NCBI RefSeq assembly: GCF_900119075.1
Contig: NZ_FPIP01000001.1
Location: forward strand, 186,001-250,000
Origin: Ruminococcus flavefaciens
GTDB taxonomy: Bacteria > Bacillota > Clostridia > Oscillospirales > Ruminococcaceae
Direction: 5' to 3'
DNA: 64,000 nucleotides
Under the pieces are notes generated by a model that searched no databases, was not told where the DNA came from, and was given only the letters and a program-made list of their open reading frames with translations. The translations under genes were made by a program, and so were the position numbers. Positions 9,388 through 18,656 of this stretch are shown piece by piece (position 1 is the first letter of the stretch; each line of letters opens with the position of its first letter).

Positions 9388-9732
9388 TTGTTCGATCAGA
9401 AGGAAAGAGGAAACAAGATATGCATTGCCATGGCGGTATACGTTGTCGCCAAGGCTTTGCTTAATATGATACTGGCGAAGCATTTTGTGCTGTTTAGTTT
9501 GCTTATTGCCCTTGTAGAAGCGATTTTTTTCTTTTCAAGGTTCAAGTATGTGAACTATATTCTTGCCGCAGTCCTCGCACTTGTCGCGATAGTTTATCTG
9601 CCGCAGAATATAGCCAATATCGGTGCAAACTGGATATACCTCTTAGAGGGCATTATAGACATCGGCTGTGCAGCACTGCTGTGCTTTAACCGCGATGTCA
9701 AGAGCGTATTCTACAGATCAGTAAATTATTAA
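9388..9732 (+). CDS. Small integral membrane protein, unknown function
   Basis: About 114 residues, nearly all hydrophobic, with four predicted membrane segments (ICIAMAVYVVAKALLNMIL, VLFSLLIALVEAIFFF, VNYILAAVLALVAIVYL, IIDIGCAALLCF). No catalytic motif is visible. Two starts are possible: GTG 9379, overlapping the rsfS stop, or TTG 9388. AAGGAG at 9374-9379 is at normal distance only from TTG 9388, so that start is preferred. Product and role are unknown; position between rsfS and leuS suggests only co-transcription. Confidence 0.72.
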   Translation: MFDQKERGNKICIAMAVYVVAKALLNMILAKHFVLFSLLIALVEAIFFFSRFKYVNYILAAVLALVAIVYLPQNIANIGANWIYLLEGIIDIGCAALLCFNRDVKSVFYRSVNY

Positions 9733-9758
9733 TTATATTATAAAGGAATGATATTACA

Positions 9759-12191
9759 ATGAGCAGATATGATTTCACATCTGTTGAAGCCAAATGGCAG
9801 AAATACTGGGAAGAACACGAGACCTTCAAGACTGATGTATGGGATTTCAGCAAGCCTAAGTTCTATGCGCTGGATATGTTCCCATATCCGTCGGGAGTAG
9901 GTCTCCACGCAGGACACCCCGAGGGCTATACCGCCACAGATATAGTTTCACGTATGAAGCGTATGCAGGGTTACAACGTCCTTCACCCAATGGGCTATGA
10001 CTCATTCGGACTTCCCGCAGAGCAGTATGCCGTAAACACAGGCAACCACCCCAACGGCTTTACTCAGGAGAATATCAAGACCTTTTCAAAGCAGCTTAAG
10101 GAGCTGGGCTTTGACTACGACTGGTCAAAGATGATAGCTACATCAGATCCCGAGTTCTACAAGTGGACTCAGTGGATATTCAAGCAGCTCTACAAGGACG
10201 GCTACGCAAAGTACATCGATATGCCTGTAAACTGGTGCGAGGAGCTTGGAACAGTTCTCTCCAACGACGAGGTAATCGACGGCAAGTCCGAGCGCGGCGG
10301 CTTCCCTGTAGTAAGAAAGAACATGAAGCAGTGGGTAATCGACCAGCCTGCATTCGCTGAGAAGCTCCTTGAGGGACTCGACGAGATAGACTGGCCTGAG
10401 TCCACAAAGGCTATACAGCGAAACTGGATAGGCAAGTCCACAGGCGTCGAGGTTGAATTCGACATCGTTGGCGGCGGAAAGTTCTCTATCTTCACCACCT
10501 GTATCGAGACTATCTACGGTATCACATTCATGGTTCTTGCTCCCGACGGAGCTATCACAGAGAGCCTACTTGACCGTGTTCAGAACAGGGAAGAGGTCGA
10601 GGCTTACATTGCAGAGACCAAGAAGAAGAACGATATGGACCGCACAGAGCTCAATAAGACCAAGTCAGGCTGCGAGCTCAAGGGCGTAACCTGTATAAAT
10701 CCCGTAAACGGCAAGGAAGTCCGTATGTTTATCGGCGATTTCGTACTTGCAAGCTACGGTACAGGTGCAGTTATGGCTGTTCCGAGCCACGACCAGCGTG
10801 ACTTCGAGTATGCAATAGCTCACAACATAGACATGATCCAGGTAATCGACGGCAAGGACGGTCACATCGACGTTTCAGAAGCCGCTATGGAAAAGACCGA
10901 ATACCTCGGCAAGGGCTACAAGCTCATCAACTCCGAGGAGTTCACAGGGCTTACCGTTGAGGAAGCCAAGGAAGCTATCACACAGAAGCTTGAAAAAATG
11001 GGCAGAGCAAAGCGCACTGTCAACTATCACTTCCGTGAGTGGATATTCGCACGTCAGCGCTACTGGGGCGAGCCTGTTCCGATAGTTCACGGCGAGGACG
11101 GCGAGATACACGTTCTTGACGACGAAGAGCTGCCGCTCATTCTTCCTGAGCTTGACGACTACAAGGGCAAGAATGGCAAGGCTCCCCTTGAAAATGCAAC
11201 AGAGTGGAAGAAGTACGACAAGAACGGCATAAAGGGCACACGCGAGACTTCAACTATGCCCGGAAGCGCAGGTTCGAGTTGGTACTACTTCAGATATATC
11301 GATCCACACAACGACAAGGAGTTCGCAAATCAGGAGCTCCTGAAGCACTGGATGCCTGTAGACCTCTACATAGGCGGTCCCGAGCACGCTGTAGGACACC
11401 TTATCTACTCACGTATCTGGAACAGATACCTCTACGATAAGGGACTGGCACCTACAAAGGAGCCTTTCAAGAAGCTGGTTCATCAGGGCATGATACTTGG
11501 CGAGAACGGCATCAAAATGGGTAAGCGTTTCCCTGAGTTCGTTGTAAATCCTTCCGATATCGTAAGAGACTACGGCGCAGATACTCTCCGTCTTTACGAA
11601 ATGTTCATGGGACCTCTCGAGGTAAGCAAGCCATGGAGCAAGAACGGTGTTGAGGGTGCTAAGAGATTTATCCAGAGAGTATGGAACTTCTTCACAGAAG
11701 CCGAGAACCTCACTGACGACAACGACGGCGCACTTACTAAGGTTTACCACCAGACAGTCAAGAAGGTTACCGACGACTACGAGAAGCTTGCGTTCAATAC
11801 AGCTATCAGCCAGATGATGATATTCGTAAATGCTGTGTACAAGAACGGCAAGTGCCCCAAGGAGTACGCCGAGGGACTTATCAAAATGCTGTCCTGTATC
11901 ACACCTCACATGGGCGAGGAAATTTGGAGCATCATGGGACATAACGATACTATCGCCTTTGAGCAGTGGCCTGTTTACGACGAGGAGCTCTGCAAGGAGG
12001 ATACTATCGAGATAGTTGTCCAGATAAACGGCAAGGTAAAGGCAAAGCTGAACATCGCTGTTGACGCTGACAAGGATTCCGTAATGGAAATGGCTATGTC
12101 CGATGAAAAGGTCAAGGAGTCAATCGACGGAAAGACCATCGTCAAGCAGATATATGTACCAAATAAACTTGTTAATATTGTTGCAAAATAA
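9759..12191 (+). CDS. leuS: Leucyl-tRNA synthetase with variant signature motifs
   Basis: Charges tRNA-Leu. The 810-residue class I synthetase has the HIGH-type motif in PYPSGVGLHAGHPEGYTATDI, the editing domain with AVMAVPSHDQRDFEYA, the ARQRYWGEP and DTLRLYEMFMGPLEVSKPW motifs, and a full C-terminal tRNA-binding region. Two departures from the common sequence are visible: the KMSKS loop reads KMGKR followed by FPEFVVNPSDI, and the Thr-rich editing peptide reads FTTCIETIYG where TTRPDTLFG is usual. These may be lineage features rather than defects. AAAGGA precedes the ATG; no T-box leader is visible. Confidence 0.97.
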   Translation: MSRYDFTSVEAKWQKYWEEHETFKTDVWDFSKPKFYALDMFPYPSGVGLHAGHPEGYTATDIVSRMKRMQGYNVLHPMGYDSFGLPAEQYAVNTGNHPNGFTQENIKTFSKQLKELGFDYDWSKMIATSDPEFYKWTQWIFKQLYKDGYAKYIDMPVNWCEELGTVLSNDEVIDGKSERGGFPVVRKNMKQWVIDQPAFAEKLLEGLDEIDWPESTKAIQRNWIGKSTGVEVEFDIVGGGKFSIFTTCIETIYGITFMVLAPDGAITESLLDRVQNREEVEAYIAETKKKNDMDRTELNKTKSGCELKGVTCINPVNGKEVRMFIGDFVLASYGTGAVMAVPSHDQRDFEYAIAHNIDMIQVIDGKDGHIDVSEAAMEKTEYLGKGYKLINSEEFTGLTVEEAKEAITQKLEKMGRAKRTVNYHFREWIFARQRYWGEPVPIVHGEDGEIHVLDDEELPLILPELDDYKGKNGKAPLENATEWKKYDKNGIKGTRETSTMPGSAGSSWYYFRYIDPHNDKEFANQELLKHWMPVDLYIGGPEHAVGHLIYSRIWNRYLYDKGLAPTKEPFKKLVHQGMILGENGIKMGKRFPEFVVNPSDIVRDYGADTLRLYEMFMGPLEVSKPWSKNGVEGAKRFIQRVWNFFTEAENLTDDNDGALTKVYHQTVKKVTDDYEKLAFNTAISQMMIFVNAVYKNGKCPKEYAEGLIKMLSCITPHMGEEIWSIMGHNDTIAFEQWPVYDEELCKEDTIEIVVQINGKVKAKLNIAVDADKDSVMEMAMSDEKVKESIDGKTIVKQIYVPNKLVNIVAK

Positions 12192-12218
12192 CGAATTTTT
12201 AAGTAAAAGAAAAAATGC

Positions 12219-12247
12219 TTGACAACGAGCAGAAAATGTGGTAAACT
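12219..12247 (+). promoter_or_regulatory. Promoter for rpsU
   Basis: TTGACA at 12219-12224, a 17-base spacer, and TAAACT at 12242-12247 preceded by TGG (extended -10). Transcription would begin near 12254, leaving a leader of about 130 bases before rpsU. Confidence 0.75.
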
Positions 12248-12284
12248 TATACTATATTCTTTTATATTAATTTAAGTAAATCTG

Positions 12285-12355
12285 CTATACGGTGGGGTAT
12301 ATGATGACTAACACCTTTTGGTGCTTAGTATAGAGCTTTGGAGCAGTGCTCCGAG
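12285..12355 (+). promoter_or_regulatory. Structured 5' leader of rpsU
   Basis: Two hairpins lie between promoter and ribosome binding site. The first pairs ACTAACACC (12307-12315) with GGTG-c-TTAGT (12320-12329) around a TTTT loop, and can be extended by CTATAC (12285-12290) pairing with GTATAG (12328-12333). The second is GGAGC-AGT-GCTCC (12340-12352). Neither is followed by a T run, so it is not a simple terminator. The GGAGGG ribosome binding site at 12371-12376 lies just after. A ribosomal protein autoregulatory leader is possible; no known family was recognised. Confidence 0.5.
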
Positions 12356-12383
12356 CAACCTCTGAACAAGGGAGGGAAATTTA

Positions 12384-12557
12384 GTGGCAGAAGTTCGTGT
12401 TGGCAAAAACGAGTCTTTAGACACAGCTCTTAAGAGATTTAAGAGATCATGTGCAAAGGACGGCGTAATTGCTGAGGTTCGTAAGAGAGAACACTACGAA
12501 AAGCCTTCAGTTAAGCGTAAGAAGAAGTCTGAGGCAGCTCGTAAGCGTAAGTATTGA
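12384..12557 (+). CDS. rpsU: 30S ribosomal protein S21
   Basis: A 57-residue basic protein starting at GTG 12384 and ending at TGA 12555-12557. It matches S21: [34 protein letters not shown], then a Lys/Arg-rich tail ([14 protein letters not shown]). S21 sits at the 30S platform near the Shine-Dalgarno helix. The gene has its own promoter and leader upstream and a terminator at 12585, so it is transcribed as a single gene. Confidence 0.96.
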   Translation: MAEVRVGKNESLDTALKRFKRSCAKDGVIAEVRKREHYEKPSVKRKKKSEAARKRKY

Positions 12558-12584
12558 TCTTGCGGAATTATTAATGTTGATAAA

Positions 12585-12606
12585 AGCGGGCTGCGGCTCG
12601 CTTTTT
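12585..12606 (+). terminator. Intrinsic terminator of rpsU
   Basis: A 7 bp stem AGCGGGC-TGCG-GCTCGCT (one G-T pair) followed by five T. Confidence 0.8.
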
Positions 12607-12622
12607 CATTTGTTGAACGGAG

Positions 12623-13168
12623 TTGACAAAAAGCTTGGGATTCAAACACAAAATTACAAGGACCGACGTGGATTTTGCGTTCAGAAAAACGGTGAATATC
12701 ACGCCTGATTTTCTGAAAAAGCATGGCGTTAAGGGACTCATACTCGATGTCGACAACACGCTCACGACGCACGACCACCCCGTACCTGCAAAGGGTATCA
12801 GGGAGTGGCTGGAAAATATGAAAAGTAACGGCATAAAGCTTATTATAGTATCAAATAACAGCGCTGAAAGAGTCAAGCCCTTTGCTGATCCGCTGGGACT
12901 GGACTTCGTAAGCGACAGCGGCAAGCCGCTGAAAAGGGGATACAAGGCAGCCATGGAGAAAATGGGACTTACTCCGTCGGAGACCGCCGCAGTAGGCGAC
13001 CAGCTCTTTACCGACGTGTGGGGAGCCAACTTCGCAGGAGTGAAAATGCTCTATGTCGAGCCTATGGAGCTTGAACCAAAGTCCAAGCGATTCATACGCT
13101 TCAAGAGAGTTCTTGAAAAGCCCTTTCTTCCGAAAAAATTTGCCGACGATACAAAGGAGAAATTATGA
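12623..13168 (+). CDS. YqeG family HAD-IIIA phosphatase
   Basis: A HAD superfamily phosphatase of about 180 residues. Motif I is LDVDNTLTTHD near residue 42, motif II IVSNN, and motif III/IV GDQLFTDVWGAN. The family is close to phosphatidylglycerophosphatase-like and YqeG proteins; the substrate is unknown here. The start is uncertain: TTG 12623 directly touches CGGAG at 12618-12622, and TTG 12635 lies 12 bases beyond it. The gene overlaps aroQ by four bases (ATGA). Confidence 0.88.
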   Translation: MTKSLGFKHKITRTDVDFAFRKTVNITPDFLKKHGVKGLILDVDNTLTTHDHPVPAKGIREWLENMKSNGIKLIIVSNNSAERVKPFADPLGLDFVSDSGKPLKRGYKAAMEKMGLTPSETAAVGDQLFTDVWGANFAGVKMLYVEPMELEPKSKRFIRFKRVLEKPFLPKKFADDTKEKL

Positions 13169-13596
13169 TAAAGAAAATACTTGTTATACACGGTCCTAAC
13201 CTTAATCTGCTGGGAGAGCGCGAGCCGGGTGTTTACGGAAACGCAAACATCGACACCCTCAACAGCAATATAATCGACCGTGCAAAGGAACAGGGCTTGG
13301 AGTGCGAGATATTCCAGTCCAACCATGAGGGAGCTATCATTGACAAGCTCCACGCCGCAAGAAAGACATTTGACGGCGTTATCCTCAATGCAGGAGCTTA
13401 CACACACTACAGCTACGCTATCCGCGACGCTATCGCGGCTATCAAGATACCCGTTATAGAAGTACATATCAGCAACGTTTTCGCACGCGACGAATTCCGC
13501 TCCAATTCCGTTATCGCACCTGTATGCAAGGGCAGCATAAGCGGCTTTGGCTTCGGAAGCTACTACCTTGCAGTTCAGGCTCTTGCGGAGCTCTGA
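13165..13596 (+). CDS. aroQ: Type II 3-dehydroquinate dehydratase
   Basis: Third step of the shikimate pathway, dehydrating 3-dehydroquinate. The 143-residue protein shows all family motifs: HGPNLNLLGEREPGVYG with the catalytic Tyr, QSNHEGAIIDKL, NAGAYTHYSYAIRDAI with the Asn and Tyr that bind substrate, and EVHISNVFARDEFR with catalytic His and the Arg. It overlaps the YqeG-type gene and is followed after 10 bases by a peptidase, as in many Clostridia. Confidence 0.97.
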   Translation: MIKKILVIHGPNLNLLGEREPGVYGNANIDTLNSNIIDRAKEQGLECEIFQSNHEGAIIDKLHAARKTFDGVILNAGAYTHYSYAIRDAIAAIKIPVIEVHISNVFARDEFRSNSVIAPVCKGSISGFGFGSYYLAVQALAEL

Positions 13597-13606
13597 GAGG
13601 TGCGAA

Positions 13607-14671
13607 ATGACCAGATTTGAAAAGCTTTTTGAGGTGTTTGAGGGAGCTGACTGCGTACTCATAACATCTGACATAAACCGCAGATATTTCACAGGTATGA
13701 AGTCCTCAGCTGGAGTAGTTATTGCTTTTCCCGAAAAGGCGTATCTCCTCATTGATTTCCGCTACATCGAAAAGGCGAGAGCAACAGTAAAGGACGCCGA
13801 GGTCATTGAGATGAAAAAGCTCTATCCACAGCTTATGGAGCTGCTGAAAAATCACGGCGCAAAGAATATCGCTATAGAGTCTGAGACCATGACCGTCAAG
13901 GAGCTTCACGCTTATGAGCATTTCTTCACGGAGTTTGAGTTCATTCAGAACGATTCACTGAGCAATGCTATTGCAGCACTCAGAATGACCAAGGACGCCG
14001 AGGAGATAGAGTGCATCAGAAAGGCTCAGGCAATTGCCGAGAAAGCCTTTTACGAGCTCTTAGGCTTCATCAAGGTGGGCGTTACCGAGCGTGAGATAGC
14101 TCTGGAGCTGAACCGTCTGCTTTACGCTTACGGTGCAGAGGACTTATCCTTTGACACCATTGTTCTCGCAGGAGCAAACACCTCCATGCCTCATGGAGTG
14201 CCCTCGGACAAAAAGGTGGAGAACGGCGAGTTCGTGCTCATGGACTTCGGTGCTGTGTACAACGGCTACCACAGCGACATGACAAGAACTGTCTGCGTTG
14301 GCGAGCCTGATGACGAGATGAAAAAGGTCTATGATATAGTCCTTAATGCTCAGCTTGCAGGCATTGAAGCTGCTAAGGCAGGCATAATGGGCAGCGACCT
14401 CGACAAGGTATCCCGTGATATCATCGAGCAGGCAGGCTACGGAAGCTGCTTCGGACACTCACTCGGTCATGGAGTTGGTATGGAGATACACGAAAAGCCC
14501 AATGCTTCGCCGAATTACAAGCTGCCTCTCAATGAGGGAGCAGTAGTTACCGTAGAGCCGGGTATCTATATCGCAGGCAAGTTTGGTGTGAGAATAGAAG
14601 ATTTTGTCATTTTAACTGAAAACGGCTGCGAAAACTTGACAAAAACGGCAAAAACTCTCATATCTTTATAA
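13607..14671 (+). CDS. Xaa-Pro aminopeptidase-like M24 peptidase
   Basis: Removes N-terminal residues preceding proline. The 354-residue protein has an N-terminal creatinase-like domain and a C-terminal pita-bread M24 domain. Metal ligands are visible in VLMDFGAVYNGYHSDMTRT (two Asp), GHSLGHGVGMEIHEKP (His), VTVEPGIYI and the late RIEDFV (Glu). Start 13607 has GAGAGG just upstream at 13595-13600; an in-frame ATG at 13547 lies inside aroQ and is rejected. The aroQ-pepP-efp order is common in Firmicutes. Confidence 0.94.
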   Translation: MTRFEKLFEVFEGADCVLITSDINRRYFTGMKSSAGVVIAFPEKAYLLIDFRYIEKARATVKDAEVIEMKKLYPQLMELLKNHGAKNIAIESETMTVKELHAYEHFFTEFEFIQNDSLSNAIAALRMTKDAEEIECIRKAQAIAEKAFYELLGFIKVGVTEREIALELNRLLYAYGAEDLSFDTIVLAGANTSMPHGVPSDKKVENGEFVLMDFGAVYNGYHSDMTRTVCVGEPDDEMKKVYDIVLNAQLAGIEAAKAGIMGSDLDKVSRDIIEQAGYGSCFGHSLGHGVGMEIHEKPNASPNYKLPLNEGAVVTVEPGIYIAGKFGVRIEDFVILTENGCENLTKTAKTLISL

Positions 14672-14688
14672 TAATATCACATTAGGTA

Positions 14689-14717
14689 TTGCAAAAATCC
14701 CGAAAATGTGATAAAAT
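14689..14717 (+). promoter_or_regulatory. Promoter for efp
   Basis: TTGCAA at 14689-14694, 17-base spacer, TAAAAT at 14712-14717 with TGA just before it (extended -10). Confidence 0.65.
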
Positions 14718-14758
14718 AAAGTATCATATTAATTTGAAAAAATACGGAGGTATTTATA

Positions 14759-15316
14759 ATGATTTCAGCAGGAGATTTCAGAAACGGCGTTACCTTTGAG
14801 CTTGACGGACAGGTAGTTCAGGTTATCGAATTCCAGCACGTTAAGCCTGGTAAGGGTGCTGCTTTTGTAAGAACAAAATATAAGAACGTTATCACAGGTT
14901 CAGTTGTTGAAACTTCTTTCAACCCAACAGCTAAGTTCCCTACAGCTTACGTTGAGAGAAAGGATATGCAGTACAGCTACAACGACGGCGACCTTTACTA
15001 TTTCATGGACCTTGAGACATATGAGCAGGTTCCGATCAGCGCTTCTATCCTCGGCGACAGCTTCAAGTTCGTTAAGGAAGAGATGATCTGTAAGATCCTT
15101 TCATACAAGGGCAACGTATTCGGCGTTGAGCCGCCTAACTTCGTAGAGCTCAAGGTTACACAGACTGATCCCGGCTTCAAGGGCGATACAGCTACAAACG
15201 CTACAAAGCCTGCTACACTTGAGACAGGCGCAGAGATCAAGGTTCCTCTTTTCATCGACGAGGGCGAGATCATTCAGGTTGATACAAGAACAGGCGAGTA
15301 TATGTCAAGAGCATAA
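14759..15316 (+). CDS. efp: Translation elongation factor P
   Basis: EF-P rescues ribosomes stalled on polyproline. The 185-residue product has the KOW-like domain with the tip loop [17 protein letters not shown], whose Lys is modified in many bacteria, then two OB domains ending with [26 protein letters not shown] at 14746-14750 fits the ATG. No epmA or epmB gene is in the window; Firmicutes often use a different modification. Confidence 0.98.
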   Translation: MISAGDFRNGVTFELDGQVVQVIEFQHVKPGKGAAFVRTKYKNVITGSVVETSFNPTAKFPTAYVERKDMQYSYNDGDLYYFMDLETYEQVPISASILGDSFKFVKEEMICKILSYKGNVFGVEPPNFVELKVTQTDPGFKGDTATNATKPATLETGAEIKVPLFIDEGEIIQVDTRTGEYMSRA

Positions 15317-15363
15317 GCTCGGGCTGTACTTTCTATACTATAATTCGAGAGGAGGAGCTTGCT

Positions 15364-15849
15364 ATGAAGCTTACCGAGAAAATGTCATATTTACAGGGAC
15401 TTATCGACGGTCTTGAGATCGATTCTTCCACTAAGGAGGGAAAGGCTCTTATTCAGATGTCCGAGGTAATGTCAGAGCTGGTGCTCTACGTTGAGGATCT
15501 CCAGTCACAGGTGGACGAGCTTACAGAGCTCTGCGATATCCTTGATGAGGATCTTGGCGCAGTTGAGGACGATTTCTATGATGACGACTATGACTGCGAC
15601 GACTGCGATGAGTGCGATGAAGATGATGATTGGGACGATGACGACGAATTCGACTTCGACGATGATGACGATGAGCTTTATGAGATCACATGTCCTACCT
15701 GCGGAGATACTATTCTCCTTGACGAGGGCATGATCGAAGAGGGCTCCATGAACTGCCCTAACTGTGATGAGCTCCTTGAGTTTGATTACGACGATCTTAC
15801 TATCGAGGACTTCGAGGACAAGGCAGAAGACGAGCCTGAAAAGAAGTAA
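15364..15849 (+). CDS. CD1247-type protein with acidic linker and zinc ribbon
   Basis: A 161-residue protein in three parts: an N-terminal helical region (MKLTEKMSYLQGLIDGLEID) like the CD1247 N-terminal domain, about 45 residues made almost only of Asp with Cys and Tyr (residues 75-105), and a C-terminal ribbon with CPTC and CPNC pairs likely to bind zinc. Extreme acidity makes nucleic acid binding by the middle part unlikely. Function is unknown; the family is common in Clostridia and often lies near efp. Confidence 0.8.
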   Translation: MKLTEKMSYLQGLIDGLEIDSSTKEGKALIQMSEVMSELVLYVEDLQSQVDELTELCDILDEDLGAVEDDFYDDDYDCDDCDECDEDDDWDDDDEFDFDDDDDELYEITCPTCGDTILLDEGMIEEGSMNCPNCDELLEFDYDDLTIEDFEDKAEDEPEKK

Positions 15850-15867
15850 TAGTCAAAAAGCACACAG

Positions 15868-15902
15868 CTGCGGAATGGGATAACCTGTTCCGCAGTTTTT
15901 TT
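15868..15902 (+). terminator. Intrinsic terminator after the CD1247-type gene
   Basis: Perfect 8 bp stem CTGCGGAA (15868-15875) with TTCCGCAG (15888-15895), followed by seven T. Confidence 0.9.
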
Positions 15903-16232
15903 ATGTTCTCATGTATTCCTCAGAAGTATTTGTATGCTACTTTTCTGCTAAAATATTGACATTAAACGGCGTAAAAGGGTGAAATAATGCCGATATCACA
16001 TGGAAAATAAAAAAATAATGCTATTATTTATCTGTATTGCGCTATAATGTTCATTTTGTCCACCTAATCCGCATTTATTCGGTTGCGGTTTATTGAGCAA
16101 AATGTTACAATTAATTAAAATTGGAGTAATAATATACGTTTATAATGACGTATCGAAGAAAAACTTTTTTGTCATTGTGTACAAAATAGTATTAATGAAA
16201 AGTGGGATATTAAAATTGAAGGAGGAATTTTC
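15903..16232. other. 330-base intergenic region before the GH43 gene
   Basis: AT-rich. It contains a TTGACA at 15955 without a convincing -10 at 17 bases, and GGAGG at 16222-16226 serving the GH43 start. No gene or clear repeat was seen. Confidence 0.5.
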
Positions 16233-18656
16233 ATGAAACAATTAAAACTCAGGAGAGCTGCGGCTTCTGTTCTGGTAGCGGCAGCTGTTGCCCTGCCGTC
16301 GATATCGGCTTCATCAAGCATTATCAGCACTCCTGTGTCGGCAGCGTCCACAATTAACAACCCTATCATCTGGGCTGACGTCCCCGATGATGACATCATC
16401 AGAGTAGGCGATACTTATTATATGGTCAGCACGACCATGTTCTTCAGCCCCGGTGCTCCTATTATGAAGTCCAAGGATCTCGCTAACTGGGAGATCTGCA
16501 ATTACGTCTTTGACACATACGCTAACGGCGACGTTCAGAACCTGAAAAACGGCAAGCACGACTACTCTCACGGACAGTGGGCTACAAGCCTTCGCTACAA
16601 CGAGAAGAAGGGCAAGTACTATGCTTTCTTCGGAAGCTACGGCTCCAACAAGTCCTATATCTGCTCTACAGACGACATCGAGAACGGTGAGTGGTCAAGG
16701 GTTGAGCTCAACGGTATGTACCACGACGCTTCCATGCTCTTTGACGACGACGGCAGAAACTACCTCGTTTACGGTGCAGGCGGTACCTGTAACATCAAGG
16801 AGTTCAACTCCGATATGACAGGCTGGGCAGCAGGAGCTACCGAAAGACGTCTTTTCAAGACAAACTTCAATAACCTCGCAGGCGAGGGCTGGCATATCCA
16901 TAAGATAAACGGCTACTATTATATACTCGGTATCGCATGGCCGTCAGGTCACGGCAGACTCGAATTCTGCTACCGTTCAAAGAGCCTTAACGGCAACTGG
17001 GAGAACAAGACTCTCCTCGATTCAGGTCTTGGCTCATACGGCAGCGGCTGCGCACAGGGCGGTATCGTTGATACCCCCGACGGCAAGTGGTACGGACTTA
17101 TGTTCCAGGATCACGGCGCTGTTGGACGTATCCCTGTTCTCGTTCCCGTAAACTGGCAGAACGACTGGCCTATGATGGGCGTAAACGGCAAGGCTCCTAT
17201 TACTCTTGACCTTGGCACTACACAGGGTACTGATGTAGCAGGCGACGACAGCTTTGACTACACCACAAACGACCTCGCTCTTGAGTGGTCATGGAACCAT
17301 AACCCCGATAACAGCGCATGGTCTGTTACAGAGCGTCCAGGCTGGCTCCGTCTTAAAAACAAGAATATGGCGTCACATCTGCTCAATGCAAGGAATACCC
17401 TCACAATGCGTACAGAGGGACCTGCCTGCAGCAGCTATATCAAGCTTGACGCTTCAAATATGAAGCCAGGAGACTACGCAGGTCTTTCGGCATTCCAGCT
17501 GAAATACGGCTGTATCGGTGTCCGCGTTGACGACAACGGCAATAAGAAGGTCTATATGTCTGTCAACACTGGCAGCGATGTTCCGACAAGCTCCAACAAG
17601 ATAGTTGCAGAGCAGAATATGAACGGCAACGAGGTTTACCTCAAGGTCGACTTCAAGTTCGCTAACGTTAATTCTGACGGCAGCTCCTCCAACAATATAG
17701 ATAAGGCTAATTTCTATTATTCATATGACGGTCAGAACTGGACAAAGCTCGGTCAGGAGCTCTCGATGTCCTATGACCTCAAGCTCTTCACAGGCTACCG
17801 CAGCGGTATTTACAGCTATCCTACAAAGTCCACAGGCGGCTATGCCGATATCGACTTCTTTGAGTATGACCGTCAGACATGGAACGGATGTAACGGCAGC
17901 AAGGTCCTCAGCGGCACTCCCGTTATCATCGAGCCCGACGAGAACGGCTACTACTTCCATAATACATTCGAGAGCGGCACAGAATCATGGACAGGCAGAG
18001 GTTCTGCAAGCGTTGCTGTGGATAAGACAGAAGCTTACGACGGTTCAGGTTCACTTGCTTGTACAGGCAGAAATGCAAGCTGGAACGGCGCTTCAAAGTC
18101 ACTTTCTTCAAACGTATTCAAGGCAGGCGAGGAGTACAGCTTCAGTACTGTTGTAAAGTACACGGAAGGACCTGCTTCTCAGAAGTTCTACCTCACTCTC
18201 CAGTATGAAGCAAACGGCGATGTAAACTATGACAAGATAGCTACAGTTGACGAGCTGCCAAAGGGCGAGTGGGTTCAGCTGGCAAATACAAACTATAAGA
18301 TACCTGAGGGCGCTTCAAATCTACAGATGTACGTTGAGACAGATTCCGACGATTACAGCTTCTATGTTGACGAGGCTATAGGCGCTGTTGCGGGAACTGC
18401 TATAGACGGACCACAGGCAATAAGTGTTATTTATGGTGATGTAAACGGCGACGAAGTTATCAACAGCTTCGACCTCGTTGCTGCAAGAAAGGGCTTGCTC
18501 TCGGAGAAATTTGCTGATGACAGAGCTAAGAGAGCAGCTGACGTTGACAAGAACGGCAAGGTAGAGATGAGTGATCTCGTACAGCTCCAGAGCTTTGTAC
18601 TGGGCAAGATCTCGGAGTTCGGCAAGTCCGACTCCCAAAGTGCCAGTAGCGGCTGA
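16233..18656 (+). CDS. Secreted GH43 hemicellulase with CBM22-type module and dockerin
   Basis: Cellulosomal hemicellulase, probably xylosidase/arabinofuranosidase. Signal peptide at residues 1-38 (ends TPVSAA). GH43 five-blade propeller about 42-350: base Asp49 in WADVPDDDIIR, Asp165 in HDASMLF, acid Glu218 in GEGWHIHK. A concanavalin-like beta-xylosidase C-terminal domain follows to about 555, then a CBM22/CBM4_9-like module at about 575-725, then a type I dockerin from 731 (YGDVNGDEVINSFDLVAARKG and AADVDKNGKVEMSDLVQLQSF). A Ser-rich stretch leads to TGA 18654-18656. The same frame then stays open through the CE1 esterase at 18693, so this is likely the front half of one longer enzyme. Confidence 0.93.
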   Translation: MKQLKLRRAAASVLVAAAVALPSISASSSIISTPVSAASTINNPIIWADVPDDDIIRVGDTYYMVSTTMFFSPGAPIMKSKDLANWEICNYVFDTYANGDVQNLKNGKHDYSHGQWATSLRYNEKKGKYYAFFGSYGSNKSYICSTDDIENGEWSRVELNGMYHDASMLFDDDGRNYLVYGAGGTCNIKEFNSDMTGWAAGATERRLFKTNFNNLAGEGWHIHKINGYYYILGIAWPSGHGRLEFCYRSKSLNGNWENKTLLDSGLGSYGSGCAQGGIVDTPDGKWYGLMFQDHGAVGRIPVLVPVNWQNDWPMMGVNGKAPITLDLGTTQGTDVAGDDSFDYTTNDLALEWSWNHNPDNSAWSVTERPGWLRLKNKNMASHLLNARNTLTMRTEGPACSSYIKLDASNMKPGDYAGLSAFQLKYGCIGVRVDDNGNKKVYMSVNTGSDVPTSSNKIVAEQNMNGNEVYLKVDFKFANVNSDGSSSNNIDKANFYYSYDGQNWTKLGQELSMSYDLKLFTGYRSGIYSYPTKSTGGYADIDFFEYDRQTWNGCNGSKVLSGTPVIIEPDENGYYFHNTFESGTESWTGRGSASVAVDKTEAYDGSGSLACTGRNASWNGASKSLSSNVFKAGEEYSFSTVVKYTEGPASQKFYLTLQYEANGDVNYDKIATVDELPKGEWVQLANTNYKIPEGASNLQMYVETDSDDYSFYVDEAIGAVAGTAIDGPQAISVIYGDVNGDEVINSFDLVAARKGLLSEKFADDRAKRAADVDKNGKVEMSDLVQLQSFVLGKISEFGKSDSQSASSG

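Noticed and set aside
9690..9758. Possible T-box leader before leuS
   Set aside because: Only about 26 bases separate the genes; no specifier hairpin or T-box sequence.
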